From positions 1,240,001 to 1,304,000 of the forward strand of contig NZ_JASGKT010000002.1 in NCBI RefSeq assembly GCF_047600445.1: a stretch of DNA of 64,000 nt. The letters are read 5' to 3'. The position numbers and the translations under genes are program-made. A model generated the notes under the pieces. It saw only the letters and a list, made by a program, of their open reading frames with translations. It was not told the DNA's origin and searched no databases. This document shows positions 14,889 to 24,200 of the stretch, piece after piece. The DNA comes from Piscinibacter sp047600445 (lineage in GTDB: Bacteria > Pseudomonadota > Gammaproteobacteria > Burkholderiales > Burkholderiaceae_C). Numbering within the stretch: position 1 is the stretch's first letter; each line of letters opens with the position of its first letter.

Positions 14889-16173
14889 CCGTGCCGTCGC
14901 CGTGCGCCGGGCCGTGGTGCGCGCGGTCCTTGCCGAGCCGCTTGGCGGCGTACATCGCGTCGTCGGCGGCCTGCAGCAGCTTGAGCGGATGCTGCGCGTC
15001 CAGCGGCGCGAGGGCGTAGCCGATGCTCGCGCTGACGCCGCCGCCGCTCACGCCGGCGCTGACCTCGCGCACTGCCTCGAGCATGTGCAGCGCCAGCGCG
15101 CGGGCGCCGGCCGGGCTGCGCACGCTGGCCAGCACCAGGAACTCGTCGCCGCCGAAGCGGCCCACCGCGTCGTCGGCGCGCACGCTGGCCTGCAGCGCCT
15201 GCGCCACCCTCACCAGCAGCGCGTCGCCCTCGCGGTGGCCGAGCCGGTCGTTGACGGCCTTGAAGCCGTCGAGGTCGACGAAGAACAGCGCCACCGGCTC
15301 GTGCTGCGCGGTGACCATCGCCGCGTCGATGCGGTCCATCATCGTGCGGCGGCTGTAGACGTCGGTCAGCGTGTCGCGCTCGACGCTGCGGCGCAACTGC
15401 TCCTGCGCGACGGTCATCTCGTGCACGTCGATGGTCACGGTGTACAGGCCGGCCACGCGGCCGTCGGCGTCGAAGTCGGGCACGTAGCTGGTGCGCAGCC
15501 AGCGCGGGGCGCCGGGGCTGTTGGCCATGCCGCCGACCAGCCGCGTGTAGTGCACCGTCTTGCCCTCCAGCGCGCGGCGGAAGTGCGGCTCGTGCTCGGC
15601 CCAGCGGCGCGCGCCGCGCGCCGCGCCGATGTGGCGGCCGACCAGTTGATCGGCCGACTGGCCGGCGATCTCGCAATAGGCCTTGTTGACGAAGCGCAGC
15701 ACGAAGCCCTCGTCGACGTAGGTCAGCGGGTAGGGGATGTTCTCGGTGAAACGATCGAGCCGCACGCGCGCCGCGACCAGCGCCTCGCGCGCGGTGACGT
15801 CTTCGTGGATGTCGGTGGACAGCGTGAGCACCGAATGCACCGCGCCGTCGGCGTCGGCGTCGGGAAAGACCTGGATGCGCGCCCAGCGCCCGGCCTGCAC
15901 GCCGTGGTGCATCAGCCGCTCGTAGCTGGTGGTGGCGCCGCGGAAGGCGCGCTCGAAGGCGGGCCGCGCGCGCTCCCAGGCGTCGTCGCCGAACAGCTCG
16001 GCGAGCGTGCGGCCGATCAGCTCGTCGCGCGGGCGCGCCGCCCAGTGCTGGTAGGTCGGGTTGCAGAACAGCAGCCGCGCATCGGCGTCCCAGCGCGCGA
16101 TCGGCAGCGCGGCGACGTTGACCAGCCGCTCGATCGTGCTCTGCGCCGGGTCGTCGCGCGCGGGGTCTGGCAT
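14860..16173 (-). CDS. Diguanylate cyclase with two PAS domains
   Basis: A soluble c-di-GMP synthase of 437 residues. PAS domain 1 covers about 12-123 and PAS domain 2 about 128-250. The GGDEF domain (about 262-420) has an intact catalytic GGDEF at 341-345. A product-inhibition I-site RADD (RxxD) sits exactly five residues upstream, so the enzyme is predicted active and feedback-inhibited. No transmembrane segments are seen, so PAS ligands would be cytoplasmic. An in-frame GTG at 16179 overlaps the stop of the upstream hydrolase as GTGA and may be the real start; I chose the ATG at 16173. It is the last gene of the metY-hydrolase-cyclase group. Confidence 0.9.
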   Translation of the reverse strand: MPDPARDDPAQSTIERLVNVAALPIARWDADARLLFCNPTYQHWAARPRDELIGRTLAELFGDDAWERARPAFERAFRGATTSYERLMHHGVQAGRWARIQVFPDADADGAVHSVLTLSTDIHEDVTAREALVAARVRLDRFTENIPYPLTYVDEGFVLRFVNKAYCEIAGQSADQLVGRHIGAARGARRWAEHEPHFRRALEGKTVHYTRLVGGMANSPGAPRWLRTSYVPDFDADGRVAGLYTVTIDVHEMTVAQEQLRRSVERDTLTDVYSRRTMMDRIDAAMVTAQHEPVALFFVDLDGFKAVNDRLGHREGDALLVRVAQALQASVRADDAVGRFGGDEFLVLASVRSPAGARALALHMLEAVREVSAGVSGGGVSASIGYALAPLDAQHPLKLLQAADDAMYAAKRLGKDRAHHGPAHGDGTVSPAAAPPA

Positions 16174-16175
16174 GG

Positions 16176-17003
16176 TCACGCGGGGGGTGCGGCGGGTTGG
16201 AACGCGCGCCTGAGCGCATTCAACACGCCGTCAGGCGCCTCGGTCATCAGGGAATGCCCGGCGGGCAGCGTCACGCTGTCGGCGCGCAGCGCCGTGGCGA
16301 TCGCGCGGGCCGCCTTGGGCGGCGTCATCTGGTCGAGCGCGCCCAGCACCAGGCTCACCGGACAGCGCACCCGCGCCGCCGCCTCCAGGCCGTTGGCGTA
16401 GGCGTCGCAGACGCGGAAGTCGTGCTCGAACAGGTTCATGCCCTCGCGCCCGGCGCCGCCGGCGAGCACGCGCCGCATCAGCGCCCGGCTGCTGCCGTGC
16501 AGCCACACGCCGGGGCCGGGGAACGAGGGCTTGGCGGCGATGCCGCTGTGCGAGAAGGCGTTGACCATGTCGATGGCGGCCAGCGGCCGTTCGCGCGCGG
16601 TGGCCAGCAGCGCTTCCGACACCTTCATCGGGCAGGCGGTGCCGAGCATCGCCAGCGCCGTGATGCGCTGCGGCGCGCGCGCGGCCATCTCCAGGCCGAC
16701 CAGCGAGCCCATGCTGTGGCCGGCCACCGCGGCGCGCGGCGCGCCGGCGGCGTCGAGCACGGCCAGCGCCCAGTCGGCCAGCGCCTCGACGCTGTCCAGC
16801 GGCGGGCCCGCGCTGCGGCCGTGGCCGGGCAGGTCGAGCGCCAGCACCGCGTGGCCGTGGTGCGCGAACCAGCGCGCCAGCAGGTTCCACACGCTGTGGT
16901 CGTTGAGCGCGCCGTGGATGAACACCACGCAGGGCAGGGCGGTATCGAAGGGTTTGCCGCCGGTGTAGGCGTAGGCCGGGCGGCCTTGCACGGTCAGCTC
17001 CAT
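16176..17003 (-). CDS. Alpha/beta-fold hydrolase
   Basis: A 275-residue hydrolase of the alpha/beta superfamily. The oxyanion region is VVFIHGALNDHSVWNLLAR (about 26-44) and the nucleophile elbow is GHSMGS with Ser97. The likely acid is Asp in LGALDQMTPP, and the catalytic His is in PAGHSLMTEAP near the C-terminus. No signal peptide is present. The start ATG overlaps the metY stop (TGATG), which indicates tight translational coupling. The substrate is unknown; an esterase or thioesterase acting in the methionine/acyl-homoserine neighbourhood is possible but not shown. Confidence 0.88.
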   Translation of the reverse strand: MELTVQGRPAYAYTGGKPFDTALPCVVFIHGALNDHSVWNLLARWFAHHGHAVLALDLPGHGRSAGPPLDSVEALADWALAVLDAAGAPRAAVAGHSMGSLVGLEMAARAPQRITALAMLGTACPMKVSEALLATARERPLAAIDMVNAFSHSGIAAKPSFPGPGVWLHGSSRALMRRVLAGGAGREGMNLFEHDFRVCDAYANGLEAAARVRCPVSLVLGALDQMTPPKAARAIATALRADSVTLPAGHSLMTEAPDGVLNALRRAFQPAAPPA

Positions 17004-18304
17004 CACGCCCCCGCCTTTTCCGCGATCTTCAGCGCGCGCTTCAGGTCGTCGATCAGGTCGTCGGCGTCTTCCAGCCCGATCGACAGGCGGATCGTGCCCG
17101 GCGAGATGCCGGCCTGGTCCAGCGCCGCGTCGTCCATGCGGAAGTGCGTGGTCGAGGCCGGGTGGATCACCAGCGAGCGGCAGTCGCCGACGTTGGCCAG
17201 GTGCGAGAACAGCTTCAGCGCCTCGATGAAGGCGCGCCCCTGGGCGCGGCTGCCTTTCAGGTCGAAGCTGAACACCGAGCCGCAGCCGCGCGGCAGCAGC
17301 TTCCTCGCCAGCGCGTGGCTGGGGTGGCCTTCCAGCTCCGGGTAGGCCACCGCCGCCACCAGCGGATGCGCGGCGAGGAAACCCACCACCTTGCGCGTGT
17401 TCTCGACGTGGCGCGCCATGCGCAGCGGCAGCGTCTCGATGCCTTGCAGGATCAGCCAGGCGGTGTGCGGGCTCATGCAGGCGCCGAAGTCGCGCAGGCC
17501 CTCGCGGCGCGCGCGCAGCAGGAAGGCGCCGACGCTGCTCTCCTCGCTGAACACCATGCCGTGGAAGCCCTCGTAGGGCCGGGTCAGCTCGGGGAAGCGG
17601 CCCGAGGCGTCCCAGTCGAAGCCGCCGCCGTCGACCAGCACGCCGCCGATCACCGTGCCGTGGCCGGAGAGGAACTTGGTGGCCGAGTGGAAGACCAGGT
17701 CGGCGCCGTGGTCGAAGGGCTTCATCAGCCACGGCGTGGTGAAGGTCGAATCCACCAGCAGCGGCAGGCCGTGTTCGTGCGCGACGGCGGCGACCGTCGG
17801 GATGTCGAGCACGTCCAGCCCGGGGTTGCCCAGCGTCTCGCCGAACAGCAGCCGGGTCTCGGGGCGGATCGCCGCGCGCCAGCCGTCGATGTCGCCCGGC
17901 TTGACGAATGTCGTGTGGATGCCGAAGCGCGCCAGCGTGTAGTGCAGCAGGTTGTGCGAGCCGCCGTACAGCGCGCTCGACGCGACGATGTGCGCGCCCG
18001 CGCCGGCCAGCGTGGCGATCGCCAGGTGCAGCGCCGCCTGGCCGCTGGCGGTGGCGATCGCGCCGACGCCGCCTTCGAGCGCCGCGACGCGCTCTTCCAG
18101 CACCGCGTTGGTCGGGTTCGAGATGCGGCTGTAGACGTGCCCCGAGCGCTCCAGGTTGAACAGCGACGCGGCCTGCTCGCTGGACTCGAAGACGAACGAG
18201 GTGCTCAGGTGGATGGGCACCGCGCGCGCGCCGGTGGCCGGGTCGGGGGCGGCGCCGGCGTGCAGCGCGAGGGTGTCGAAGCCTGGGTCCGTGGCGCCGG
18301 GCAT
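17003..18304 (-). CDS. metY: O-acetylhomoserine sulfhydrylase (MetY type)
   Basis: A PLP enzyme converting O-acetylhomoserine plus sulfide to homocysteine (direct sulfhydrylation route to methionine), 433 residues. Family features are VYSRISNPTNAVLEERVAAL, the substrate loop SSALYGGSHNLLHYTL, and the PLP lysine Lys210 in FHSATKFLSGHGTVIGG. Length and the LFGETLGNPGLDVLDIP segment fit MetY better than the shorter MetZ. I chose the ATG at 18304 because a perfect GGAGG (18313-18317) sits 8 nt upstream; the earlier ATG at 18337 lacks one. It is divergent from the CBS protein gene. Confidence 0.9.
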   Translation of the reverse strand: MPGATDPGFDTLALHAGAAPDPATGARAVPIHLSTSFVFESSEQAASLFNLERSGHVYSRISNPTNAVLEERVAALEGGVGAIATASGQAALHLAIATLAGAGAHIVASSALYGGSHNLLHYTLARFGIHTTFVKPGDIDGWRAAIRPETRLLFGETLGNPGLDVLDIPTVAAVAHEHGLPLLVDSTFTTPWLMKPFDHGADLVFHSATKFLSGHGTVIGGVLVDGGGFDWDASGRFPELTRPYEGFHGMVFSEESSVGAFLLRARREGLRDFGACMSPHTAWLILQGIETLPLRMARHVENTRKVVGFLAAHPLVAAVAYPELEGHPSHALARKLLPRGCGSVFSFDLKGSRAQGRAFIEALKLFSHLANVGDCRSLVIHPASTTHFRMDDAALDQAGISPGTIRLSIGLEDADDLIDDLKRALKIAEKAGA

Positions 18305-18344
18305 GGGGGTGTCCTCCGGGGTGTCTTCGCCGGGCATTGTGGGC

Positions 18345-18350
18345 TATATT
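18345..18350 (+). promoter_or_regulatory. -10 box TATATT for the CBS-domain gene
   Basis: TATATT is 29 nt before the ATG at 18380, leaving a short leader that contains GGGAGA (18369-18374) as ribosome binding site. The reverse strand of the same AT-rich site could serve metY. The -35 is not clear. Confidence 0.45.
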
Positions 18351-18379
18351 GAACCGAGGCTTGCGACTGGGAGACGATC

Positions 18380-18838
18380 ATGAAGGTCAGCGACATCCTG
18401 CGCGTCAAAGGTGGAACGCTCTACACGGTGAGCCCCTCCGAGGCGCTGGCCACCGGCCTGAAGACCATGTCCGAGCGCGACATCGGCTCGCTGGTGGTGA
18501 TGGACCACGGCGAGCTGACGGGCATGCTCACCTTCCGCGAGGTGATCCAGGCGATCGTCAGGAACGGCGGCAGCGTCGGCACGACGACGATACGCGCCGT
18601 GATGGACGACCACCCGCTGACCTGCACGCCCGAGACCGAGATCGACGAGGTGCGCCGCATGATGCTGGAGCGCCACGCGCGCTACATGCCGGTGATGGAC
18701 CAGCGCACGCTGATGGGCGTGATCTCGTTCTACGACGTGGCCAAGGCCGTGGTCGACAGCCAGGACTTCGAGAACCGCATGCTCAAGGCCTACATCCGCG
18801 ACTGGCCGGTCGACGAGGCGCCCGCGCAGCCGAGCTGA
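18380..18838 (+). CDS. CBS-domain pair protein
   Basis: A 152-residue stand-alone protein made of two CBS domains (about 5-60 and 70-130), which form a Bateman module that usually binds adenosine nucleotides and senses energy state. Visible CBS signatures are TVSPSEALATGLKTMSERDIGSLVVMD with LTGMLTFREV, and a second CTPETEIDEVRRMMLERHARYMPVM with LMGVISFYDV. There is no effector domain, so it probably acts by binding a partner or as a cofactor reservoir. The partner is not identifiable here. It lies 29 bp upstream of aroC in the same direction. Confidence 0.88.
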   Translation: MKVSDILRVKGGTLYTVSPSEALATGLKTMSERDIGSLVVMDHGELTGMLTFREVIQAIVRNGGSVGTTTIRAVMDDHPLTCTPETEIDEVRRMMLERHARYMPVMDQRTLMGVISFYDVAKAVVDSQDFENRMLKAYIRDWPVDEAPAQPS

Positions 18839-18855
18839 GCGCGGCCGCGCGCACC

Positions 18856-18861
18856 TAGAAT
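18856..18861 (+). promoter_or_regulatory. -10 box TAGAAT for aroC, possible leaderless start
   Basis: TAGAAT ends 6 nt before the aroC ATG at 18868 and no Shine-Dalgarno is present. This matches the other leaderless-looking starts in this window. Confidence 0.45.
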
Positions 18862-18867
18862 CGCCGG

Positions 18868-19968
18868 ATGGCAGGCAGCACCTTCGGCGAACTCTTCCGC
18901 GTCACCAATTTCGGCGAATCGCACGGCCCGGCGATCGGCTGCGTGATCGACGGCTGCCCGCCCGGAATGGCGCTGTGCGAAGCCGACATCCAGCCCGAGC
19001 TGGACCGCCGCCGCCCCGGCACCAGCCGCCACGTCACCCAGCGCAACGAGCCCGACGCGGTGGAGATCCTCTCCGGCGTCTACGAGGGCCGCACCACCGG
19101 CACGCCGATCTGCCTGCTGATCCGCAACACCGACCAGCGCAGCAAGGACTACGGCAACATCCTGCAGACCTTCCGCCCCGGCCACGCCGACTACAGCTAC
19201 TTCCAGAAGTACGGCCTGCGCGATCCGCGCGGCGGCGGCCGCTCGTCGGCGCGCCTGACCGCGCCGATGGTCGGCGCCGGCGCGGTGGCGAAGAAGTGGC
19301 TGGCGGAAAAACACGGCACGCGCTTTTCCGGCTGGATGACGCAGCTCGGCGAGATCGAGATCCCGTTCGAGGGCGAGCAGCACATCCCGGACAACCCCTT
19401 TTTCGCGGCCAACGCGAGCGACATCGCGCGCCTCGAGGCCTACATGGACGAACTGCGCAAGGCCGGCGACAGTTGCGGCGCGCGCATCGCCGTGGTGGCG
19501 CGCGGCGTGCCGGTGGGCCTGGGCGAGCCGCTGTTCGACAAGCTCGACGCCGACATCGCCTGGGCGATGATGGGCATCAACGCGGTCAAGGGCGTGGAGA
19601 TTGGCGCGGGCTTCGCCAGCGTCGCGCAGCGCGGCAGCCAGCACGGCGACGAACTGACGCCGCAGGGCTTCGCGAGCAACAACGCCGGCGGCGTGCTCGG
19701 CGGCATCTCCACCGGGCAGGACATCAGCGTCGCCATCGCGATCAAGCCGACCAGCTCGATCCGCAGCCCGAAGCGCTCGATCGACCTGGCCGGCCAGCCC
19801 GCCAGCGTCGAGACCTTCGGCCGCCACGATCCCTGCGTGGGCATCCGCGCCACGCCGATCGCCGAGGCCATGCTGGCGCTGGTGCTGATGGACCATGCGC
19901 TGCGCCAGCGCGCCCAGTGCGGCGACGTGCGCCCGGCGCTGGCGCCCATTCCCGGCCGCATCGACTGA
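18868..19968 (+). CDS. aroC: Chorismate synthase
   Basis: The last enzyme of the shikimate pathway, converting 5-enolpyruvylshikimate-3-phosphate to chorismate with reduced FMN, 366 residues (usual 350-370). The N-terminus MAGSTFGELFRVTNFGESHGPAIGCVIDG shows the conserved GESHG. RPGHADYSYFQKYG with GGGRSSAR, and ASNNAGGVLGGISTGQ, are the other family signatures. It is cytosolic. A TAGAAT box sits 6 nt before the ATG. A stem (GGCGCGC / GCGCGCC) follows the stop but lacks a T-run, so termination there is uncertain. Confidence 0.97.
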   Translation: MAGSTFGELFRVTNFGESHGPAIGCVIDGCPPGMALCEADIQPELDRRRPGTSRHVTQRNEPDAVEILSGVYEGRTTGTPICLLIRNTDQRSKDYGNILQTFRPGHADYSYFQKYGLRDPRGGGRSSARLTAPMVGAGAVAKKWLAEKHGTRFSGWMTQLGEIEIPFEGEQHIPDNPFFAANASDIARLEAYMDELRKAGDSCGARIAVVARGVPVGLGEPLFDKLDADIAWAMMGINAVKGVEIGAGFASVAQRGSQHGDELTPQGFASNNAGGVLGGISTGQDISVAIAIKPTSSIRSPKRSIDLAGQPASVETFGRHDPCVGIRATPIAEAMLALVLMDHALRQRAQCGDVRPALAPIPGRID

Positions 19969-20054
19969 GGCGCGCTTCGTCGCGCGCCGGCGCAGCCCGT
20001 CGGCCGCGTGGCGCGGGCTGTCGCATAGGGAGTGGTGAAAGCGCCATCCGCTCC

Positions 20055-20060
20055 TACACT
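20055..20060 (+). promoter_or_regulatory. -10 box TACACT for the RND efflux operon
   Basis: TACACT lies 42 nt before the adaptor start, with AGGAGA (20091-20096) as ribosome binding site. No good -35 is seen. Confidence 0.35.
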
Positions 20061-20102
20061 GGCGCCCGCTTCACGAAAGCAGGCCCTGGCAGGAGACGAC
20101 GG

Positions 20103-21251
20103 ATGCGACGAGCGTGGTGGCTGGCAGGTGCCGTGGTGGTGCTGGCCGTGGCGGCGGCCTTCGGTGCCGCCCGGATGAAGGGGGCGGACGCCGCCGGGCA
20201 CGCGCCGCCCGAGCCGGCCCTCGAGTTCGGCCCGCGCGAGGTGGTGCGGCCGCTCGCGACCGGCCTGCCGCTGACGCTGGAGTTCTCCGGCGCGCTGGTG
20301 GCGCCGCGCAGCGCGGTGCTGCGCGCCAAGACCGCCGGCACGCTGATCGAACTGGCGGTGGCCGAGGGCAGCCGCGTCAAGGCCGGGCAGGTGCTCGGCC
20401 GCATCGACCTCGCCGACATCGACAGCCGCGTCGCCGAGCGCGCCGCGACGGTCGAATCGGCGCGCGCCCAGCTCGCGCAGGCCGAGCGCGTGCATTCGTC
20501 GAACCAGCGCCTGGCCGACCAGCAGTTCATCTCGCCCAACGCGCTGGACGCCTCGCGCTCGGCGCTGGACGCGGCGCGCGCCGGTCTGGACGCGGCGCAG
20601 GCCCAGCTCGGCACCGCGCGGCTGGCGCGGCGCGACGGCACGCTGCTGGCGCCGATCGGCGGCCTGGTCGCCAAGCGCCACGCGCTGCCGGGCGAGAAGC
20701 TGGCGCTGGAGCAGCCGGTGCTGACGCTGGTAGACCTGGCCGAGCTGGAACTGGCCGGCAGCGTCGGTACGCACGAGGTGGCGCTGCTCGCGCCGGGCCA
20801 GGCGGTGCGCGTGCGCGTCGAGGGCGTGGACGCGGACGTCGAGGGCCGCATCGACCGCATCGCCCCGGCCGCCGAACCGGGCACCCGCGCGATCGGCGTC
20901 ACCGTGCGCGTGCCGAACCGCGACGAGAAGCTGCGCGCCGGCCAGTTCGCCGTCGCGCGGCTGACGCTGCCCGACGCGACGCCGCGCCTGACCGTGCCGC
21001 TGGCCGCGCTGGCCGGCTCGCCCGGGCAGGCACAGGTGTGGACCATCGAGGGCGGCGTGCTGGCGCTGCGCTCGGTCACGCTGGGCCGGCGCGACGAGGC
21101 GCAGGCGCGCGTCGAGGTGCTCGGCGGCCTGGCGCCCGACGCGCAGGTGCTGGCGCTGCGCTTCGATGGCCTGCGCGAAGGCCGCGCCGCCAAGGTGGTG
21201 GCGCCCGCCGCGGCCGTCGCGTCGGCCGCGTCCGGCGCGCCGCTGCGCTGA
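20103..21251 (+). CDS. RND efflux periplasmic adaptor (membrane fusion protein)
   Basis: A 382-residue HlyD/AcrA-family adaptor that links an inner-membrane RND pump to an outer-membrane channel. An N-terminal anchor (about 4-24) is followed by a barrel-sandwich lipoyl domain (AVLRAKTAGTLIELAVAEG; QVLGRIDLAD) and an alpha-helical hairpin (about 110-180, rich in Ala/Gln heptads). The second lipoyl half (LLAPIGGLVAKRHALPGEKL) and a beta-barrel domain come next. The Shine-Dalgarno AGGAGA precedes the ATG. The permease starts 4 bp after the stop. No TolC-type gene is nearby. Confidence 0.92.
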   Translation: MRRAWWLAGAVVVLAVAAAFGAARMKGADAAGHAPPEPALEFGPREVVRPLATGLPLTLEFSGALVAPRSAVLRAKTAGTLIELAVAEGSRVKAGQVLGRIDLADIDSRVAERAATVESARAQLAQAERVHSSNQRLADQQFISPNALDASRSALDAARAGLDAAQAQLGTARLARRDGTLLAPIGGLVAKRHALPGEKLALEQPVLTLVDLAELELAGSVGTHEVALLAPGQAVRVRVEGVDADVEGRIDRIAPAAEPGTRAIGVTVRVPNRDEKLRAGQFAVARLTLPDATPRLTVPLAALAGSPGQAQVWTIEGGVLALRSVTLGRRDEAQARVEVLGGLAPDAQVLALRFDGLREGRAAKVVAPAAAVASAASGAPLR

Positions 21252-21255
21252 GCCC

Positions 21256-24200
21256 ATGTGGATCACGCGCGTCTCGATCGCGAACCCGGTGTTCGCCACC
21301 ATGATGATGGTGGCGCTGTGCGTGCTCGGGCTGTTCTCCTACTTGCGGCTGGGCATCGAGCAACTGCCCGACGTGCAGCCGCCGGTGGCTTTCGTCGACG
21401 TGGCCTACCCGGGCGCCTCGCCCGAGGCGGTCGAGCGCGAGCTGACCAAGCCGGTGGAGGAGGGCCTGAACGCCATCGCCGGCGTCAAGCGCATCACCTC
21501 GCGCAGCTTCGAGGGACGCAGCCAGACCAGCGTCGAGTTCACGCTCGACGCCGACATGGCGCGCGCGATGCAGGACGTGCGCGACCGCATCGCCGTCGTG
21601 CAGGGCGTGTTCCCGCGCGACGCCAAGCCGCCGACGGTGGCGCGCTTCAACAACGACAACAGCCAGCCGGTGGTGGTGGCCGCGCTGATGTCGGCCACGC
21701 GCAGCCCGCGCGAGCTGTCCATCCTGGCCGACCAGACGGTGGCGCGGCGCCTGCAGCGCGCCGAGGGCGTGGCCAGCGTCGAGGTCAACGGCCTGTCGCG
21801 CCGCGAGCTGCGCATCGACCTCGACGCCGGGCGGCTGCGCGCCTACGCGATCACGCCGGCGCAGGTGGCGGCGGGGCTGCGCGAGGCGCATGCCGACCAG
21901 CCGGTGGGGCTGCTGTCCGACGCGACTCAGGACGCCATCCTGCGCGTCGAGGGGCGGCTGGACGACCCGCGCCGGTTCGCCGACCTGGTGGTGGCGCAGC
22001 GCGGCGGCCTGCCGCTGCGGCTGGGCGACCTCGGCCGCGTGGTCGAGCGCGAGCGCGAGCCGGAGTCGATCGCGCGCGTCAACGGGCAGCGCGCCGTCAA
22101 CTTCAACGTCTTCAAGCAGCAGGACGCCAACACCGTGGCCAGCGGCGAGGCGATCAAGGCCGCGATCGAGGAACTGCGCAAGACGCTGCCGGCCGACGTG
22201 GAGCTGCGCCTGGTCTACGCCAGCAGCGACTTCGTCAAGGGCTCGCTGCAAGGCCTGCAGCACACGCTGGTCGAAGGCGCGCTGCTGACGGTGGCCATCG
22301 TGTTCCTGTTCCTGCATTCGTGGCGCAGCACGGTGATCACCGGGCTGACGCTGCCGATCTCGGTGATCGCCAGCTTCATCGCCGTGCACGCCTTCGGCTT
22401 CACGCTGAACTTCATGACGATGATGGCGCTGTCGCTGTGCATCGGGCTGCTGATCGACGACGCCATCGTGGTGCGCGAGAACATCGTGCGCCACGTGCAC
22501 CTGGGGAAGGACCACCTCAGCGCCGCGCGCGAGGGCACCGAGGAGATCGGCCTGGCGGTGATGGCCACCACCTTCGCGATCTGCGCGGTGTTCGTGCCGG
22601 TGGCCTTCATGGGCGGCATCGTCGGCAAGTTCTTCCATCCTTTCGGCATCACGGTGGCGGTGGCGGTGCTGGTGTCGCTGTTCGTCAGCTTCACGCTCGA
22701 CCCGATGCTGTCCAGCCGCTGGCCCGATCCGAGCGGCACGCCCGGCGCGAAGCGCATCCCCGGCCTGGCCGCGCTGATCCGCGCGGTGGACCGCGGCATG
22801 GACGCGCTGCATGCCGCCTACGAGCGCCTGATCCACTGGGTGTTCGAGCGGCCGCTGCGCAACCGCGCGATCGTGCTGGCGGCCGGCGCGGCGAGCTTCG
22901 TCGGCGCGCTGGCGCTGGTGCCGGTGGTCGGCAGCGAGTTCGTGCCGCAGGCCGACCAGGGCTTCACGCAGCTCGCGATCCGCATGCCGGTGGGCGCGAG
23001 CCTGGCGCGCAGCGACGACAAGGTGCGCCAGGTGGAGGCCATCGTCGCGGCGCTGCCGGAAGTCGCCACGCTCTCCACCAACGTCGGCGGCGAGGGCACC
23101 GGCCTGCAGGTCGGGCGCAACCAGGCGGTGCTCAACATCGGGCTGGTCGAGCGCGCGCGGCGCTCGCGCTCGCAGAAGCAGGTCGAAGAGGCGATACGCG
23201 CCGAGATCGCGAAGATTCCCGGCATCGAGGTCTCGGTCGGCTTCGACCGGCCGATCTACGTGGCCGTGCTCGGCAACGATGCGCAGGCGCTGGCCGCCGC
23301 GGCCAGCGCCCTGGCCGAGAAGATCAGGAAGATCCCCGGCATCGCCGACGTCGAGCTGTCGGTCAAGCCGGGCACGCCGGCGTATGCGGTGCGGCTGAAG
23401 CCCGGCGCGGTGCGCGAGCTGGGCCTGACCGCGCCGCAGCTCGCCGCCAGCCTGCGCGCCTACGTCAACGGCGAGGTCGGCACCTACTGGACCACGCCCG
23501 ACGGCGAGCAGGTCGAGGTGCTGCTGCGCCTGCCCGAGGCGCAGCGCCGGCGCGTGGCGCAGATGGGCGAGCTGCCGGTGGCCTTCGCGAAGGACGGCAC
23601 GCCGATCGCGCTGGCCGCGGTGGCGACCATAGCACCGGTGACCAACCCCGAGGTGATACGCCGGCAGGACCTGCAGCGCCGCGAAGCCATCTTCGCCGGC
23701 GTGCAGGGCCGCCCGGCCGGCGACGTGGGCGAGGACGTGCGCAAGCTCGTCGAGGCCACCGCGCTGCCCGCCGGGCTGCGCTTCGACATCGGCGGCGCCA
23801 CCAAGGACCAGGAAGAGGCCTTCGGCGCGATCCTCGGCGCGATGCTGCTGGCGGTGATCTTCATCTACATCGTGCTGGCCAGCCAGTTCGGCAGCTTCGT
23901 GCAGCCCGTCGCGATCATGGCCTCGCTGCCGCTGTCGCTGATCGGCGTGATGCTGGCGCTGCTGGCCTGGCGCAGCACGCTGAACATGTTCTCGATGATC
24001 GGCCTGGTGATGCTGATGGGCCTGGTGACCAAGAACGCGATCCTGCTGGTCGATTTCGCCAACCGCGCGCTGGCCGCCGGCGCCAGCGTGCCCGAGGCGC
24101 TGCTGCGCGCCGGCCAGGTGCGCATGCGGCCGATCATCATGACCACCGCGGCGATGGTGTTCGGCATGCTGCCGCTGGCGCTGGCCTTCAACGAGGGCGG

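Noticed and set aside
18335..18337. Upstream ATG at 18337 as the start of metY
   Set aside because: It has no ribosome binding site and adds 11 residues absent from the family, while the ATG at 18304 has a perfect GGAGG 8 nt upstream.
19969..20040. GC-rich stems after aroC as a rho-independent terminator
   Set aside because: Stems such as GGCGCGC/GCGCGCC are present but no T-run follows, so I could not support an intrinsic terminator.
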